64,000 nucleotides of DNA from Zantedeschia hybrid cultivar (lineage: Eukaryota > Streptophyta > Magnoliopsida > Alismatales > Araceae), in contig JARZZO010000014.1 in the NCBI GenBank assembly GCA_030544215.1, positions 1,473,886 through 1,537,885 of the forward strand. The letters run 5' to 3'. Position numbers and translations under genes: made by a program. Numbering within the stretch: position 1 is the first letter of the stretch; each line of letters opens with the position of its first letter. The notes under the pieces were generated by a model. It was not told the DNA's origin, ran no database searches, and worked only from the letters and a program-made list of their open reading frames with translations. This document shows, piece after piece, positions 41,201 through 53,200 of the stretch.

Positions 41201-44200
41201 ATCTTAAGAAACAGAACTACTTGAGGCCCAAATGCTCCACATCCTCATCTTCCTGGCCACAAAATGAGCACAAAATGTCCCCACCAGGGTTCCATTTTCT
41301 CCTGTAAACCTTGGCGATTATGCGTTTTGCAAACAGTAAACACATAAACGCTCTAACTTTAAGTGGGGACTTCACCTTCTAAACCTCATTGAACATCTAA
41401 TACCTGTGACCTCCTTCCAGCAGATAATAAAATGATTTGACTGAAAACAGCCCATCATTGCTTTCCCAACAAATTTTGTCAGGCTGGGAAATGTCTACTT
41501 TAGTCTGTTCCAATGTCTTCAACAAATATTGATAATCTTCAATCTCTGCCTCCTTCAAATTTCTTCTAAGATGAATAAACCAACAACCTTGATCACCATG
41601 AATCTGAAAACACTCTTTCACCAAAGCCATTTTAAATACTGCCAGCTGATATAATCTTGGAAATTTATCTTTGAGAACACCTGCAACATTCCAATTATCG
41701 GTCCACAAATGAGTGCCATCTCTTGACCGAACCTGAAAGTGGATTTAAGTCTGCATCAGTGAACCAACTTTCAGAATATCCCGCCAGATCGGTGAGACAG
41801 AAGTAGGATGATCTGGTTGTAAGAAGAATTTCTTTGATCTGGAAGAATGTTTGTGTGCTATAATCTGCTCCCATGTTTGCTGAAATGTTTAATTGCAGAA
41901 TTTCTCAGTTTCCAATTAAGTACTTGGGGCTTCCTTTATCAGTTGTTCAAAGCAAAGTTAGGGAGTGGGATGACCTGATTAGAAAGTTTGACCAAAGACT
42001 AGAAGGCTGGAAGGCAAGGTTTCTCTCAGCAGGAGGGAGATGGATCCTCTCAAAATTAGTCCTTTCATCCTTGGCTACATATCACCTGTCCATTCTAAAA
42101 ATTCCCAAGACGGTTGAGAGGCTGATTGAACAGAAATGTAGGTACTTCTTTTGGGAAGGAGGGAAGAGAGAGAAGGGCTTTGCATCTAGTGGCTTGAGAG
42201 AAGGTGTGTCAAAGGAAGGATCAACGAGGTGTAGGGCTTACTCAGATTGGAACCTTCAATGCAGTTTTATTATCCAAATGGCTGTGGAGATTGGGAGAGG
42301 AATGGGATTCTCTTTGGGCAAGGATCAGTAGAGAAAGATATTACTCTCACTCAACCAGATGGGTACTTACTCCTAATTCTACTTCATCGTTCATTCTTGT
42401 CACCCATATGGATAAACATTTCCAAAATGGCTGATATCATTAGCCCGGCAGTCAGATTTGTTGTGGTAAATGGCAACTGGATCAGATTTTGAGAAGACAG
42501 ATGGTGTTCAGAACTGCCGTTTGCGTATCAATTTCCAGAACTGTATCAAATTACAGAGCGCAAGGATAAACCTATTGCTCAATTCTTTCAGAAGAAACTT
42601 CTTCTTGAACTTTACCTCTGAGGAAAAGTCCAAGTGATCTGGAGTCAGATCAACCGATGGTAGTCTTGGGAAGCATCAATGGTATTCATCTCAATCCAGG
42701 AAATGGTGATAAAAGGCTCTGGATATGGAGTAACAAGGGAGTGTTCTCTGTTAGTATCCTTTCAAAAATCATTATTGATGGAGGGGTAAGAGTTAGGTGG
42801 GATCATATAGTATGGTCCAAGCTCTTGCCTACATCATCATGATCATCATCAAAGCCTTATCTCAACTAGTTGGGGTTGGCTACATGAATCTTGTCCCGTC
42901 ATCTTAATCTATCTAGTGCCAAATTAGAAGTAGAACATAGCAATGCCAAGTCTTTTCTAATTACATCTAGCCACTTCATCTTAGGTCTTCCTCGATGTCT
43001 TCTACCCTCCTCCACCTTATTTCTATCACACCTCTTAACTGGTGCTAAACTTGGTCGACGATGTACATGTCCAACCTCTTGCCTACAAAGATCAAAATTT
43101 TCTTATGGAAGCTATTATTCTGCAGACTTCCAACCATGGACAGACTAAACAGTATTACTAAGAACCAGAAAGCCTCGTGTATATTCTGTGGATTGTTTGT
43201 GGAAACTTCTGTTCACTTGTTCTGACACTCTGGTATTATTAATGTCTTCTGGAGGTCCATCTGCAACATCTTTCATATTACCTGGAAAGAACCATGTAAT
43301 GAACTAGATATGATAGAATGGTGGGAATCTATCTGTCCAAGTAAAAAGCAGCTGTGATCTTTGCTATTACCAGCTATACTTTAGGGTGTGTGGATTGAAA
43401 GGAATTCCAGAAGGTTCTCTACGGATCATAATGTGCCTTTCGACATTATCAGCAAAGCCTTCAAGAGAATGATGGACTGTGGGAAAGCAGTGGGGATTCT
43501 CTTGCATGGAAAAGACTCAGTTTTATTATCCAAGACTCAAGAATGGAGCAGACTGATTCTTTGACCATATGTGTTTAGGGTTATCTTTTGTATTCTTATT
43601 TTATCCAGTATTCTTATTTTATCTACTGGATAAAATAAGTGGGGTTTCTTTGTTTCCCATTTTGGCATCTAGCCGGACTTGCTTTGGCTTCCTGCCTTTA
43701 TCTATCTTTATGTTCTCTGTAATGATGTAAGTTTTTATCCTATTAATGAATTGTGACCTTAGGGTCAATGTCAAAAAAAGTTCAAATCTGAAGACTCATG
43801 TCTTTCTGATTTTGGGATGGTTGCTAAACACATAGGAATATGATCAGAGACCACTCTGGGCAGTTCTTTAGCTTCTGCAATAAGGTATTTTAATTGCCTA
43901 AGAATGCTAACAAAGAATCTGTTAAGTCTAGACATGGCTTGGGGTTCCTGGAAGTTTGTCCAAGTGAAGTGCATCCCTGGAGTGTTCAGCGCAATCAAAC
44001 CATTAGATCGAACCCAATTGCCAAATGAATCCATCTCTGGCTCCCACCTAGAATGGCTAAGCATGTCCTGGGAAACCTAACTGCATTGAAGTCTCCAGTT
44101 ATGCACCAAGGGTGCTGAACACCACAGATAATAGAGTCAAGTTCCTGAAAGAAGAAGCATCTGAGAGCTGTGACAGTGGGACCATAAACACCAGTAAAAA

Positions 44201-47200
44201 CCCAAAGAAAGCCATCTTTCCTATTAATAAAGGTCATAGATAAGGAGAATTCACACACTTTATAATCAACATATTCCAGGATCTCCTCGTTCCACAAGAT
44301 AAGGATGCCTCCCTTATGCCCTTGATGGTTTAGCAACCCATGTCTTCAGTCTCTGCCCACCTATATAAAGGAGTAAGTGATCATCAAACTGTTCCATTTT
44401 AGTTTCTCAAATACATATCACATCTGCCTTATGTTGAGCAACCAATGCTTTGATCGCCTTGAACTTGTTGCTGCTATTAATGCCTCTAATGTTCCATAAT
44501 AAAATAATCACTGGTCAAACTGATTAACCCCCTAAGGCACAACTTTCTCCCCATCTTCCTCTTCAATATTATTGTTTTTTTTTTTTTTAAGGTGATGAAA
44601 GGTCACATTTCATTAATATAAGAAGGGTTACATAGTTACATTTTGACCGAAGTCAAGTTATCTCCATTGACCGAGGTCAATCACAAACTCAATTCAAATA
44701 GCAGGAAGTATCCAGAGGATAAAAAAAGAAAATAATTACAAGAAAAGCTTCTTGAACTTCAAAACAACAAGGAGCAATGAAGAATCTTCCATGTTGAAGA
44801 GGAGCCCAACAACTTTTGCCTAGATAAAAGTCCACTTGACAGTTATAGCCAAAATGTGATCGATCCGATTGAATGATTGACTAAAAATTCTTGAATTTCT
44901 TTCAAACCAGATAGACCACAGCATGGCTGGTAAAAGAATAGACCAAATCTTGAGCTCAGATGGGATTGGGCAAATCCCATTCCAGTTTTGGAGGAGGCTT
45001 GGTAAATCATGGAAGTCCTTCCATTGAAACGAGAGTAATAGTCCAATGGATCTCCATAAGACATTAATGACCCCACAATGCATCAATAGATGCTCGACAT
45101 TCTCCTTCAAGATTCCACATAAAACACAATAAGGAGTATTGACATGGAGGATGAATTTTAGTCTGTCCATGGTTGGAAGTCTGCCCAGTGCCATTTTCCA
45201 AAGGAAAAGTCTAATTTTTGTGGGAAGAAGGTTGGACCATACAATATGATGCCAGTGGACTCTCAGACCTCTGTCACTAAGAATTTTGGTGAGAGTATTA
45301 ACAGAAAATATCCCATTACAGTTCCAAACCCAACTTCTAGAGTCCTTCTGCAGATTATTAGGAGAAAACTGATTTAAATAGCTAAGAACAAGCAAAAGTT
45401 GATTCATTTCAATACCCACAGGCTCCCTTCTGAGACTAATATTCCAGTGACTGCGTTCCTCTGGAGCATAGATGACATTAATGGACTTCCCTTTATCCTC
45501 TACGATACAATACAGTTGCTGAAATTTGACTGCAAGAGGGGTATCCGAGCACCATCTGTCCTCCCAAAATCTGATTTATTTCCCATTTCCCACAGTAAAA
45601 GTGATAGCTGTGCTGACAAGATCTGCAAGCTTGTTGATGTTCCTCCATATGGGTGAAAAGGATAACTGATAGGTGGGCTGAATAGCCCATTTGGATGCTT
45701 GAGGGTAGTATTTGTTTCTGATGATTTTGACCCATAAAGCATTGTCATGTTCACCCATTCTCTAGAGCCATTTAGCAAGCAATGCTTTATTAATAACCCT
45801 AATGTTGGTTAGACCAACACCTCCCTGTGCTTTATTAGTGTAGACCCTTTCCCAGGCAACAAGATACAATCCTTTATTCTCCCTTCTCCCTCCTCCCCAG
45901 AAAAAAAGAGCTCCTTATACTTTCAAGGATTCTTTCCACAGTTTTGGAATAGAAAGGATGGAGAGATGATAAGTGCTCAAGGATGAAAGAACAGTTTTGG
46001 AGAGAATCCATTTACCTCCTGTAAATAGAAATTTTGCTTTCCATCCTTCCAAAGCATGTGCAAACTTATGGATTATAGGGTCCCATTCCCTAACTTTACT
46101 GCTGACATTTAAGAGAGGGAGACCAAGATATTTGATGGGAAAATGTGACTGTTTGTAATTCAAAACAGTAGGGATCTGATTGCTTCTGTCTATCCCAGTG
46201 TTGATGCCTACAATTTCAGATTTGTCAAAGTTAATAGAAAGTCCGGTGACAGCCTCAACCAACAATAGGATTTTCTTGATATTCGCAAGCTTAGTCTCTT
46301 CAGTGGATGAGAAACTCAGAGTATCATTGGCAAATTGAAGATAGGGTAGCTGAATGCCATTTCTGCTAGTAAGGAAACCATCAACCAGCCCTTTAGAAAC
46401 ATCTTGATCCCAAAGAGAGCTCAGTACTTGGCTAACCATGATGAAGATGAGAGGAGAAATAGGATCTCCCTGTCTTAGTCCTCTAGAGCTAGCAAAGTAA
46501 CCACTTGATTCCATGGATTGCGGAATCGGCCGATTCCGATTCGAATCGGAATTGGCAGGTCCCGATCCGATTTGGGGGGGAATTTACTGTTCCCCCCACC
46601 GATTTTTTTTAAAAAAAAAAACGGCCGAAATCGGCCCGAATTGGACCAGATCGGGGCCGGACCGGCCAGATCGGCCGGTCCGGACCCGATCTGGTCCGGT
46701 TCGGGCCGGTCCTGATCCCCCCCTTAAGGTTTAAGGGTTTAGGGGTTTAGGGTTTTAGGGTTTAGGATTTAGGGTTTTAGGGTTTTAGGGTTTAGGGTTT
46801 AGGGGTTAGGGGTTTAGGGTTTAGGGTTTTAGGGTTTTAGGGTTTAGGGTTTAGGGTTTAGGGTTTAGGTTTAAGGGTTAAGGGTTAAGGGTTTAAGGGT
46901 TTTAGGGTTTAGGGTTTTAGGGTTTAGGGTTTAAGGTTTAGGGTTTAGGGTTTTTTATGGATGTACATGAATTGCATTCATTATTATTGTACATCAATTG
47001 AATAATATGTATGTAATTTTTTCTGATTTTTTTTTTCTGATTTTTCTTGATTTTTTCTGATTATTTTTTTTCCGGCCGAGTCGGACCGGCCGGACTTCGT
47101 CTGGATCGGCCGACCCGGCCGATCCAGATTGGATCGGGTCGGGATCGCCGGGTCCCGATTCCGGGTCCCGACCCGACCCGGAATTCCTTGCTTGATTCTC

Positions 47201-50200
47201 CATTGATAAGCATAGAAAATCTGGCAGAGGAAACACAACTCATAACCAACTGATCCATCTTTGTTTGAAGCCCATAAGCAAGCAAACTTTTTCAATGCAG
47301 CTCCAACTAACTTTGTCAAAGGCTTTCTCGAAGTCTAATTTAAAGACAATTCCTTGTTTCTTAGAGCATTTCTGTGAATGAATAGCTTCATGGGCTGCTA
47401 GGAAGTTATCTAGGATGTACCTTCCTTTCAAGAAAGCCGATTGATTGATGGAAATAACATTTTGCAATGCCTTCTTCAGCCGGTTTGCCATGATTTAGTG
47501 ATGATTTTATAACAGCCATTTAATAGACTAATAGGTCTAAAATCTGCAGGCTTCTCAGCACCCTCCTTCTTTGGAACGAGGACAACAAAGGTTGAATTGA
47601 AGCAATTGATTGATTGCGGCCTATGCTGAAATTCATGCAAAGCATTCATTAAGTCTTCCTTAATGACTTCCCAGAAAAATTGATAGAATCCCATAGAAAA
47701 ACCATCGGGCCCTAGGGATTTGTTGGCATTCATGCTGAAAATAGCTTCCTTAACTTCCTCTTCAAGAAAATCAGCACATAAAGATTCAACTATTGAATTG
47801 TCAATTTTCGGAAGAATACCCTCCTTCAAAGAAGGTCTCCAAAGCTCATTTTCTGTGAAGATATCTTGGAAGTAGGAGATAAAAGCTTGCTTGATGCCAA
47901 CCTCTGAGTCAACAAACTGATCTTTAACTTTATGTGTTCTATCTTAAGAGTTCTCTTCTTGGCTCCTGTGACTGCATGAAAGAATCTAGTGTTGTTATCC
48001 CCTTCTTTGAGCCAAAGTTCCTTGGCTCTTTGTCTCCATTTGATTTCTTCAAGACGAAGCCATTCATTAAATTCAGCCTTAAGGGTCCCCAGTTCAAAAA
48101 ATTCCTCAGAGGAGAGATTATGTGAATCTGCCTTAGCTTCAAGGACTTCCAGTTTGCTCATGAACAACCTCCTAGTAGCAGCTTTAGCCTCCTGGATCTG
48201 ATGGCTCCAAGATTTTAAACAATTCCTAAGTCTCTTGAGCTTAGTAGAGAAAGACCTACAAGCAGAGTTATGTGTAGGGCCCTCTTTCCACCAATTAGTG
48301 ACCAGTTCTTTAAAGCCTTGTTGAGACTGCCAGGCTATTTCGTATCTAAAGATCCTGTGCTTGCTCTTTCCATTTAAAGTCTTCAGGAGCAAAGGAATGT
48401 GATCTGAAACAGATTTGTTAAAACCTATCATGGATGAAAGAGGAAAATGTTTGATCCATTGGGCAGAAACCAGAATTCTATCAATCCTTGATTAGATATT
48501 AAGATTCTACAGATTAGACATGTTGGACCATGCAAATTTTCTATTGAGAAGCTCCGAATCTACCAGACCAGTGTCGTTAATCCAAGAATTAAAATTTTCC
48601 ATCTCAACAGACCACTTTTGGTTCCCAGATCTTTTCCAAGGAAATCTCACAACATTGAAATCACCAAGAATGCACCACCATTTGTCCGAAAATAATTCTG
48701 TCAGTCTGTGAAGTTCTTGCAGAAATTTATCCTTGTCCTGGTCTTTGTTAGGACCATAAACAGAAGTGAGAACCCAATTTTTGTTGTTGTTGATATCAGA
48801 GAGAGATACTGACAGACTGAACAACCCTATATCACATAAAGAGCCCTGAAATTTATTTCCTTTCCACATTATAATATGTCCCCCACTGTTCCCAACTGCA
48901 GGTATGAAAACCCACTTAGAGAGAGTAGATCCATTGATCCTAGCAATGCATTGATCTTTTACTGTTTCCATTTTGGTTTCTTGAAGGCAACAACGGTCAA
49001 TTTTAATGTTAAAAATACAATCTCTCACTGTTCTCTGTTTAGATTCCACATTCAGCCCTTTGATGTTCCATGAGCAAACAATCATTTTAAAAGCAAGTTC
49101 TTCCCTACCACTTTTTTATCTATTAGTCCATCAAGAAGTTCATTGTTTTGGACATAAGAGATTTCCCTCTTTCCAATTTTCTTCCCTCCTTTATAACCTT
49201 TGGCTTTGGATGAGTTGTGCAGAGCATCCGCTCTTCTCAGCTTCTTGATGAAGCTAATAACCATCTCCTTCCTTCCCAGAAAAGAAATCCCAATCCTTTC
49301 ACCGAACTGCATAATATCCTCAGTCCACGGCTTCTCCACAGATAGGGGCTCGAAAGGTGTACAGAAAGGTACAATTGCTATTGAGTTGTCTACCTCGTCA
49401 GTAAGGGCTGAGAACAAACGATCGTGGATCAGTCTGGGAGGAAGAGAAGTATCATCCGGATTAGAAGGTTCAGGGAACGTGACAATGGCTGCAACAACGG
49501 AGAAGAGAGAGTTGGGAGGAGAGCAGCTTGAGGTGGATGGATAGCCGAATCATTAGTTTGAAAAGACTCCTCAGCAGACGTACGGTTTATCGGAACGAGT
49601 TGCAGAGAAACTAATATCTGGAGAAAGGAGGAGGGGGTCGTATCGGGTACTGTCGGGCGAAGACGAAGGACCCAATAGAAGTAAGTTAGACCCGAACTCC
49701 AGATCCGGGAACCCGAGTGACTTACCCGATACGAGCCTTTCAAAAGGACCCAATAGGAAGGAGTCCGAAGCCCGACACTGTTTATCTTCCATACCCGAAA
49801 GGCAGCGATCCGAAATGATGACCTTATTAAAAGGACCAGACGCCCCACATGAATTTCGGGAGATGCGCTGCTCGAAATGAATCTTCCCCCTCTTCCCTGA
49901 GGCATCGGAGGCCACACAATCAACATCTTGAATCTAGAGACTGGCGCCCTTTTTGGAAATACTCTCAACAACTACGGGACTCTTTACAGAAAGGGGAGCG
50001 AGGATAAATCATGAGCCGACTATTCAGATAACTGACTCACACTGGAGTCAGAAGCCCGAGTATGACTTGTCACCCATTTCTGGACAGGCAAACTCTGCTT
50101 TGTCGGAAATGATGACTCAACCGGAGCCCCTATTTTAGAAGCCACCTGAATAGGGAGGCGAGATTGCTTGTAAGAGTTGTAGGCAGAGACAACCTCTGCC

Positions 50201-53200
50201 CAAGTCCAGTCTATTGGCGCAGGCCAGTGGGGCTCTTCCAAATTGCTAGGCGGGGAGGAAGAAGAGGGGAGTTTGGGAGAAATAAAAATCCAGAACCGCC
50301 TGCCACCCAATCTAATTTTTAAAGAGGAAGGAATCCTCTCCAGGGAATCAACCTCCACTAGAAGCCTAGCGTATAGGAACATCTCCGAGCGAAGCGTCCT
50401 ATCATCAATCTTGCGAAGACAGCCAAAACCTTCAACCAATGCTCGGAATGTAGGAACATTCCAAATATGGAGTGGCAGACATTTCATCAAGCACCAAACA
50501 AGGTGCCCTTCAACTACAGGCTTTGCTCCCTTGTCAACATTCCACTGCGAGAAAATAAATGAGAAACCCCTTAAGAAAACCTGCTGCATAGAGAGAGCAG
50601 CATCTTTCCATCCCTGCATCGTGAAATGGACGATGAAATCCTTTCCAGCTATCTCACTGATTCTCCAGTGATAATTCCCTGGCCATACGTGGGACATAGT
50701 CTCGGATAAGTAGCACAGGGGATGACACTGACACTGGGTCCTCCGAAGGATGATCCTGAGGGATGTAATGGACCACAAGCCCTGCTTGCAGAAGAGTTTG
50801 GGCGTGACTAACCTCGTTAGACTAGGGGATCTCAACTGTAGGAGAGGAAACATAGTCGGAGAACATCTTCTTCTTGGAATGACAAGAAATGCTCTTGTGA
50901 TCCTGCTGCCCACAAGTGAAGCATCGCACCTGGTTAAGGCAGTCCCTAGCCCAGTGTCCTCGCTGGAGACATTTAAAGTAGGCATCCTTGCCCACCAGAA
51001 GACGAGATATAACCTGACGAGTCTTCGGGAGAACACTCTCTCTCTCTCCTACCCATTATCTGCCATCCTTCCCCATCGCCAGAGGGGGGAAGCAGGTCGC
51101 AGGTCGCCGGAGACATGCTAGAGACTCGAGAGTTTTTAATAAAGCTCTTCTTTCAATATTGTTGTTTTGAATGAAGAGAAGCTTCCTTTTGCCAGTTCTC
51201 ACCCCTTTTCCATGCCCTCTCTTCTTGGCAAAGACATGGAAATTAAAAATCCTTTTGTATTTCATGAAAAAACTTTTCAGGGATTCTTCGCGACCCTCAT
51301 ATGCCAATTCTTTCCTACTTGTCTAATGTGTTCATCCGGCCATTCCTTAATCTTATCACCAGCTGGGTGGAGTGGAGACTCAGAAGCGTAAGAGTTAGTT
51401 AACAACAGAAGGAGACAGATCTTTCCCATGGTTGTCAAGCACATGTAAACGGAGAGGACAAATAGGAGAGGATAGGGCGAGTTGGTTCTTAGAGAAGGAA
51501 CCTAAAGAAGGTAGCACACTGCATCTCCAGAAGCACCAACACGACAAAGCCACTGAGGCTAAGGAGAAAAGCCCCGCAGAGAGGAGGTTCCTTGTCATCA
51601 AGGAGGCCTCCTGTTTGGCGGGAGAATAATCTATAATAGCTACGCCAATGGTGCTCGATGTTGCAGTCCTGGCTGGTAGTCACCTGAGAAGGCTGATACC
51701 GCTGTAGAAGCCCCAGCTGTGAAATAGGCAACGGGGGTAGAAGAAAACAATCTAAAGTTGGGGAAGCCGGTTCGAAATAAGTTGTGGTGGCCCAGTTCAC
51801 GTAGAGCACTTGGTTCATGGCTAAGTCAGGATCCAGAGGATCCTGGTTCCAAATACGGATATTGACCCAGGACTGTTCATCTCCCTCACCCGATAGCTCT
51901 TCGACTTGTGCGGATGGCTGCTTCTCAGGATTGGGAGAAATCCACCTCACCGAACTAGACTCAAGAATAGCAACATCAAAGGCATCAGAGGACTTAATCA
52001 AGTGCTGCATCCACCATCCTCCCTTAGGCCTCGGAACAGGAATAGATGCAGCAGTGGAGATGTCCATCTTTCAAGGACACTTACAGTGAGTGGGGGAGCT
52101 AGCCGGTTGATTCAAGCAGCAAGTTGGATCATTGTACATCTTCTTATAACAGACATGCTGAGTTGGATCGTTCTCCTTGAAGACGCCCGGAGTAAGAGAA
52201 CTAGGAGAATCCAATGCCCCTGTTTCTGTTGCCCCCGAAAGACTGCCATCTTTCTCACTTCTGAGCTTCTTGTATGCAGCTACAACTTCTGCCCATGTCC
52301 AATCTTGCGAACAAGAAGGCCTACAGTTGGACCTAGAGTGTGTCTCTTTGATGATCCAAATCCAAAACCACAGCCCCCCACTTGGATAATAGCTCTTTCC
52401 AGAAAAAGCTGCAAGTTATTAAACCTCAATGTGGCCTGAGCATATTCTAACATTACCTCATCAAGGGTTCTGGCATCTATAGCTCGAGGACACCAAATCT
52501 TGACACAATGGAATGGAATGTATCAGCATTCCATACAAGTGATACCATAGAGTGAGCACCGGACTCTGCAACCCTCTGGGACTGGAGTTTGTAGTGGTAG
52601 TATCTACACACCACGAGGAAAGCTTGAAAGTAAAACCTCCCTTCCTGATGGTATTCAGTTTGATAAAAATGACTTCTCCAAACAGGGAAGGAGAATCTGA
52701 TGAGAAAGGAGCAGTTGCCAAGCTCATTAATCAACCAGTCAAGAGCTGCAGGCCAAGTGCTCTGAAGAAGATTCAACACCTCAGTTCTGGCTTCCATAGA
52801 CTGAAGCAGAGCATTCTTTGGCAATGATCAAGCACTCTTCCAGTCTTGAATGGGCTACTCTCGCCACTGGGAACCAAGGGATTTCGACCCTGCCAGGAAG
52901 GGTTCTGGTAGGAAGGAGCTCCTGAGATGGACACCTTTGCACAGTGCTGGAGTAATCCATAAGAGCAGGCTGCACCTTCCGGCAAGTCTTACTCCTGTGA
53001 CCAACACCCTTGCTCAAGATCTAGGCGGTGCCAATTTTTCTTATTTTTGATGTTTCTTGATACCATCCATTGCTTTTATGAGTGCTGTATACAAATTGGT
53101 CTTTAAGGCTACTGTTTAAAGCATTAAAATGATGTTAGCTTCTTATTCTCTCTCATATTAACTTGGTGACTCTTTTCATGCTCGCAGATACGAAATATTT

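Larger units (their letters stand above)
44820..49085 (-). pseudogene. LINE ORF2 (endonuclease, reverse transcriptase, zf-RVT)
   Basis: ATG at 49085 begins MIVCSWNIKGLN. Endonuclease motifs: CLQETKME, GNSGGHIIMW, TSVYGPN, WWCILGDFNVVRFPWKR (to 48507). A linker with SDHIPLLL, then LRLEEIKWRQRAKELWLKEGDNNTRFFH (48431-47826). RT: MNANKSLGPDGFSMGFYQFFW, VLVPKKEGAEKPADFRPISL, SAFLKGRYILDNFLAAHE, LDFEKAFDKVSW (47829-47240), then SSRGLRQGDPISPLIF and LPYLQFANDTLSFS, where the usual ADD is AND (46514-46290). Thumb YLGLPLLNVSSKVREW, then zf-RVT CVLCGILKENVEHLLMHCG (45419-44820). Interrupted by the hAT at 46512-47190 and several frameshifts. Confidence 0.88.
44575..51140 (-). mobile_element. Near full-length L1 LINE (about 5.9 kb without its insert)
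   Basis: 3' tail at 44606-44575: GTGA-CCTTTCA-TCAC, CTTA and an A run. The 5' end lies near 51140. Related words flank both ends (CTTCAATATTATTG before 44575; CTTTCAATATTGTTG at 51149-51163), read as a slightly diverged target duplication in the older LINE. ORF1 and ORF2 overlap in the tetramer ATGA at 49085-49082. The hAT derivative at 46512-47190 interrupts RT. A few frameshifts and stops make it inactive, but it is the best preserved LINE here. Confidence 0.88.
40793..53035 (-). mobile_element. Old L1 LINE, host of two younger LINE insertions
   Basis: Minus-strand pieces in correct order: an ORF1 with a partial zinc knuckle (KGVGHRSKTC near 52990) and an RRM-like region (52824-51489). Its end, LLFIQNNNIE, is at about 51170. 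After the LINE at 44575-51140 come the last ORF1 codons, then endonuclease motifs WNIRGINSSNKF, FTGVYGP, CITGDFNAVRF (44510-43780). After the + strand LINE at 41860-43776 come the post-RT part DNWNVAGVLKDKFPRLYQ and DKICWESNDGLFSVKSFYYL (41708-41397). The 3' tail is GTGTG-CAATC-CACAC with an A run at 40826-40792. RT is missing. Confidence 0.7.

Noticed and set aside
42834..42850. Plain ATC microsatellite
   Set aside because: The repeat is the tail of an RTE-like insertion with target duplications, not an isolated microsatellite.
46729..46953. A true telomere or chromosome end
   Set aside because: The repeat is short, degenerate and bounded on both sides by hAT sequence within perfect target duplications.
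50020..51036. 338-codon minus-strand frame as a host gene
   Set aside because: It is the LINE ORF1 read partly out of frame; knuckle motifs in the neighbouring frame and the ORF2 position show its origin.
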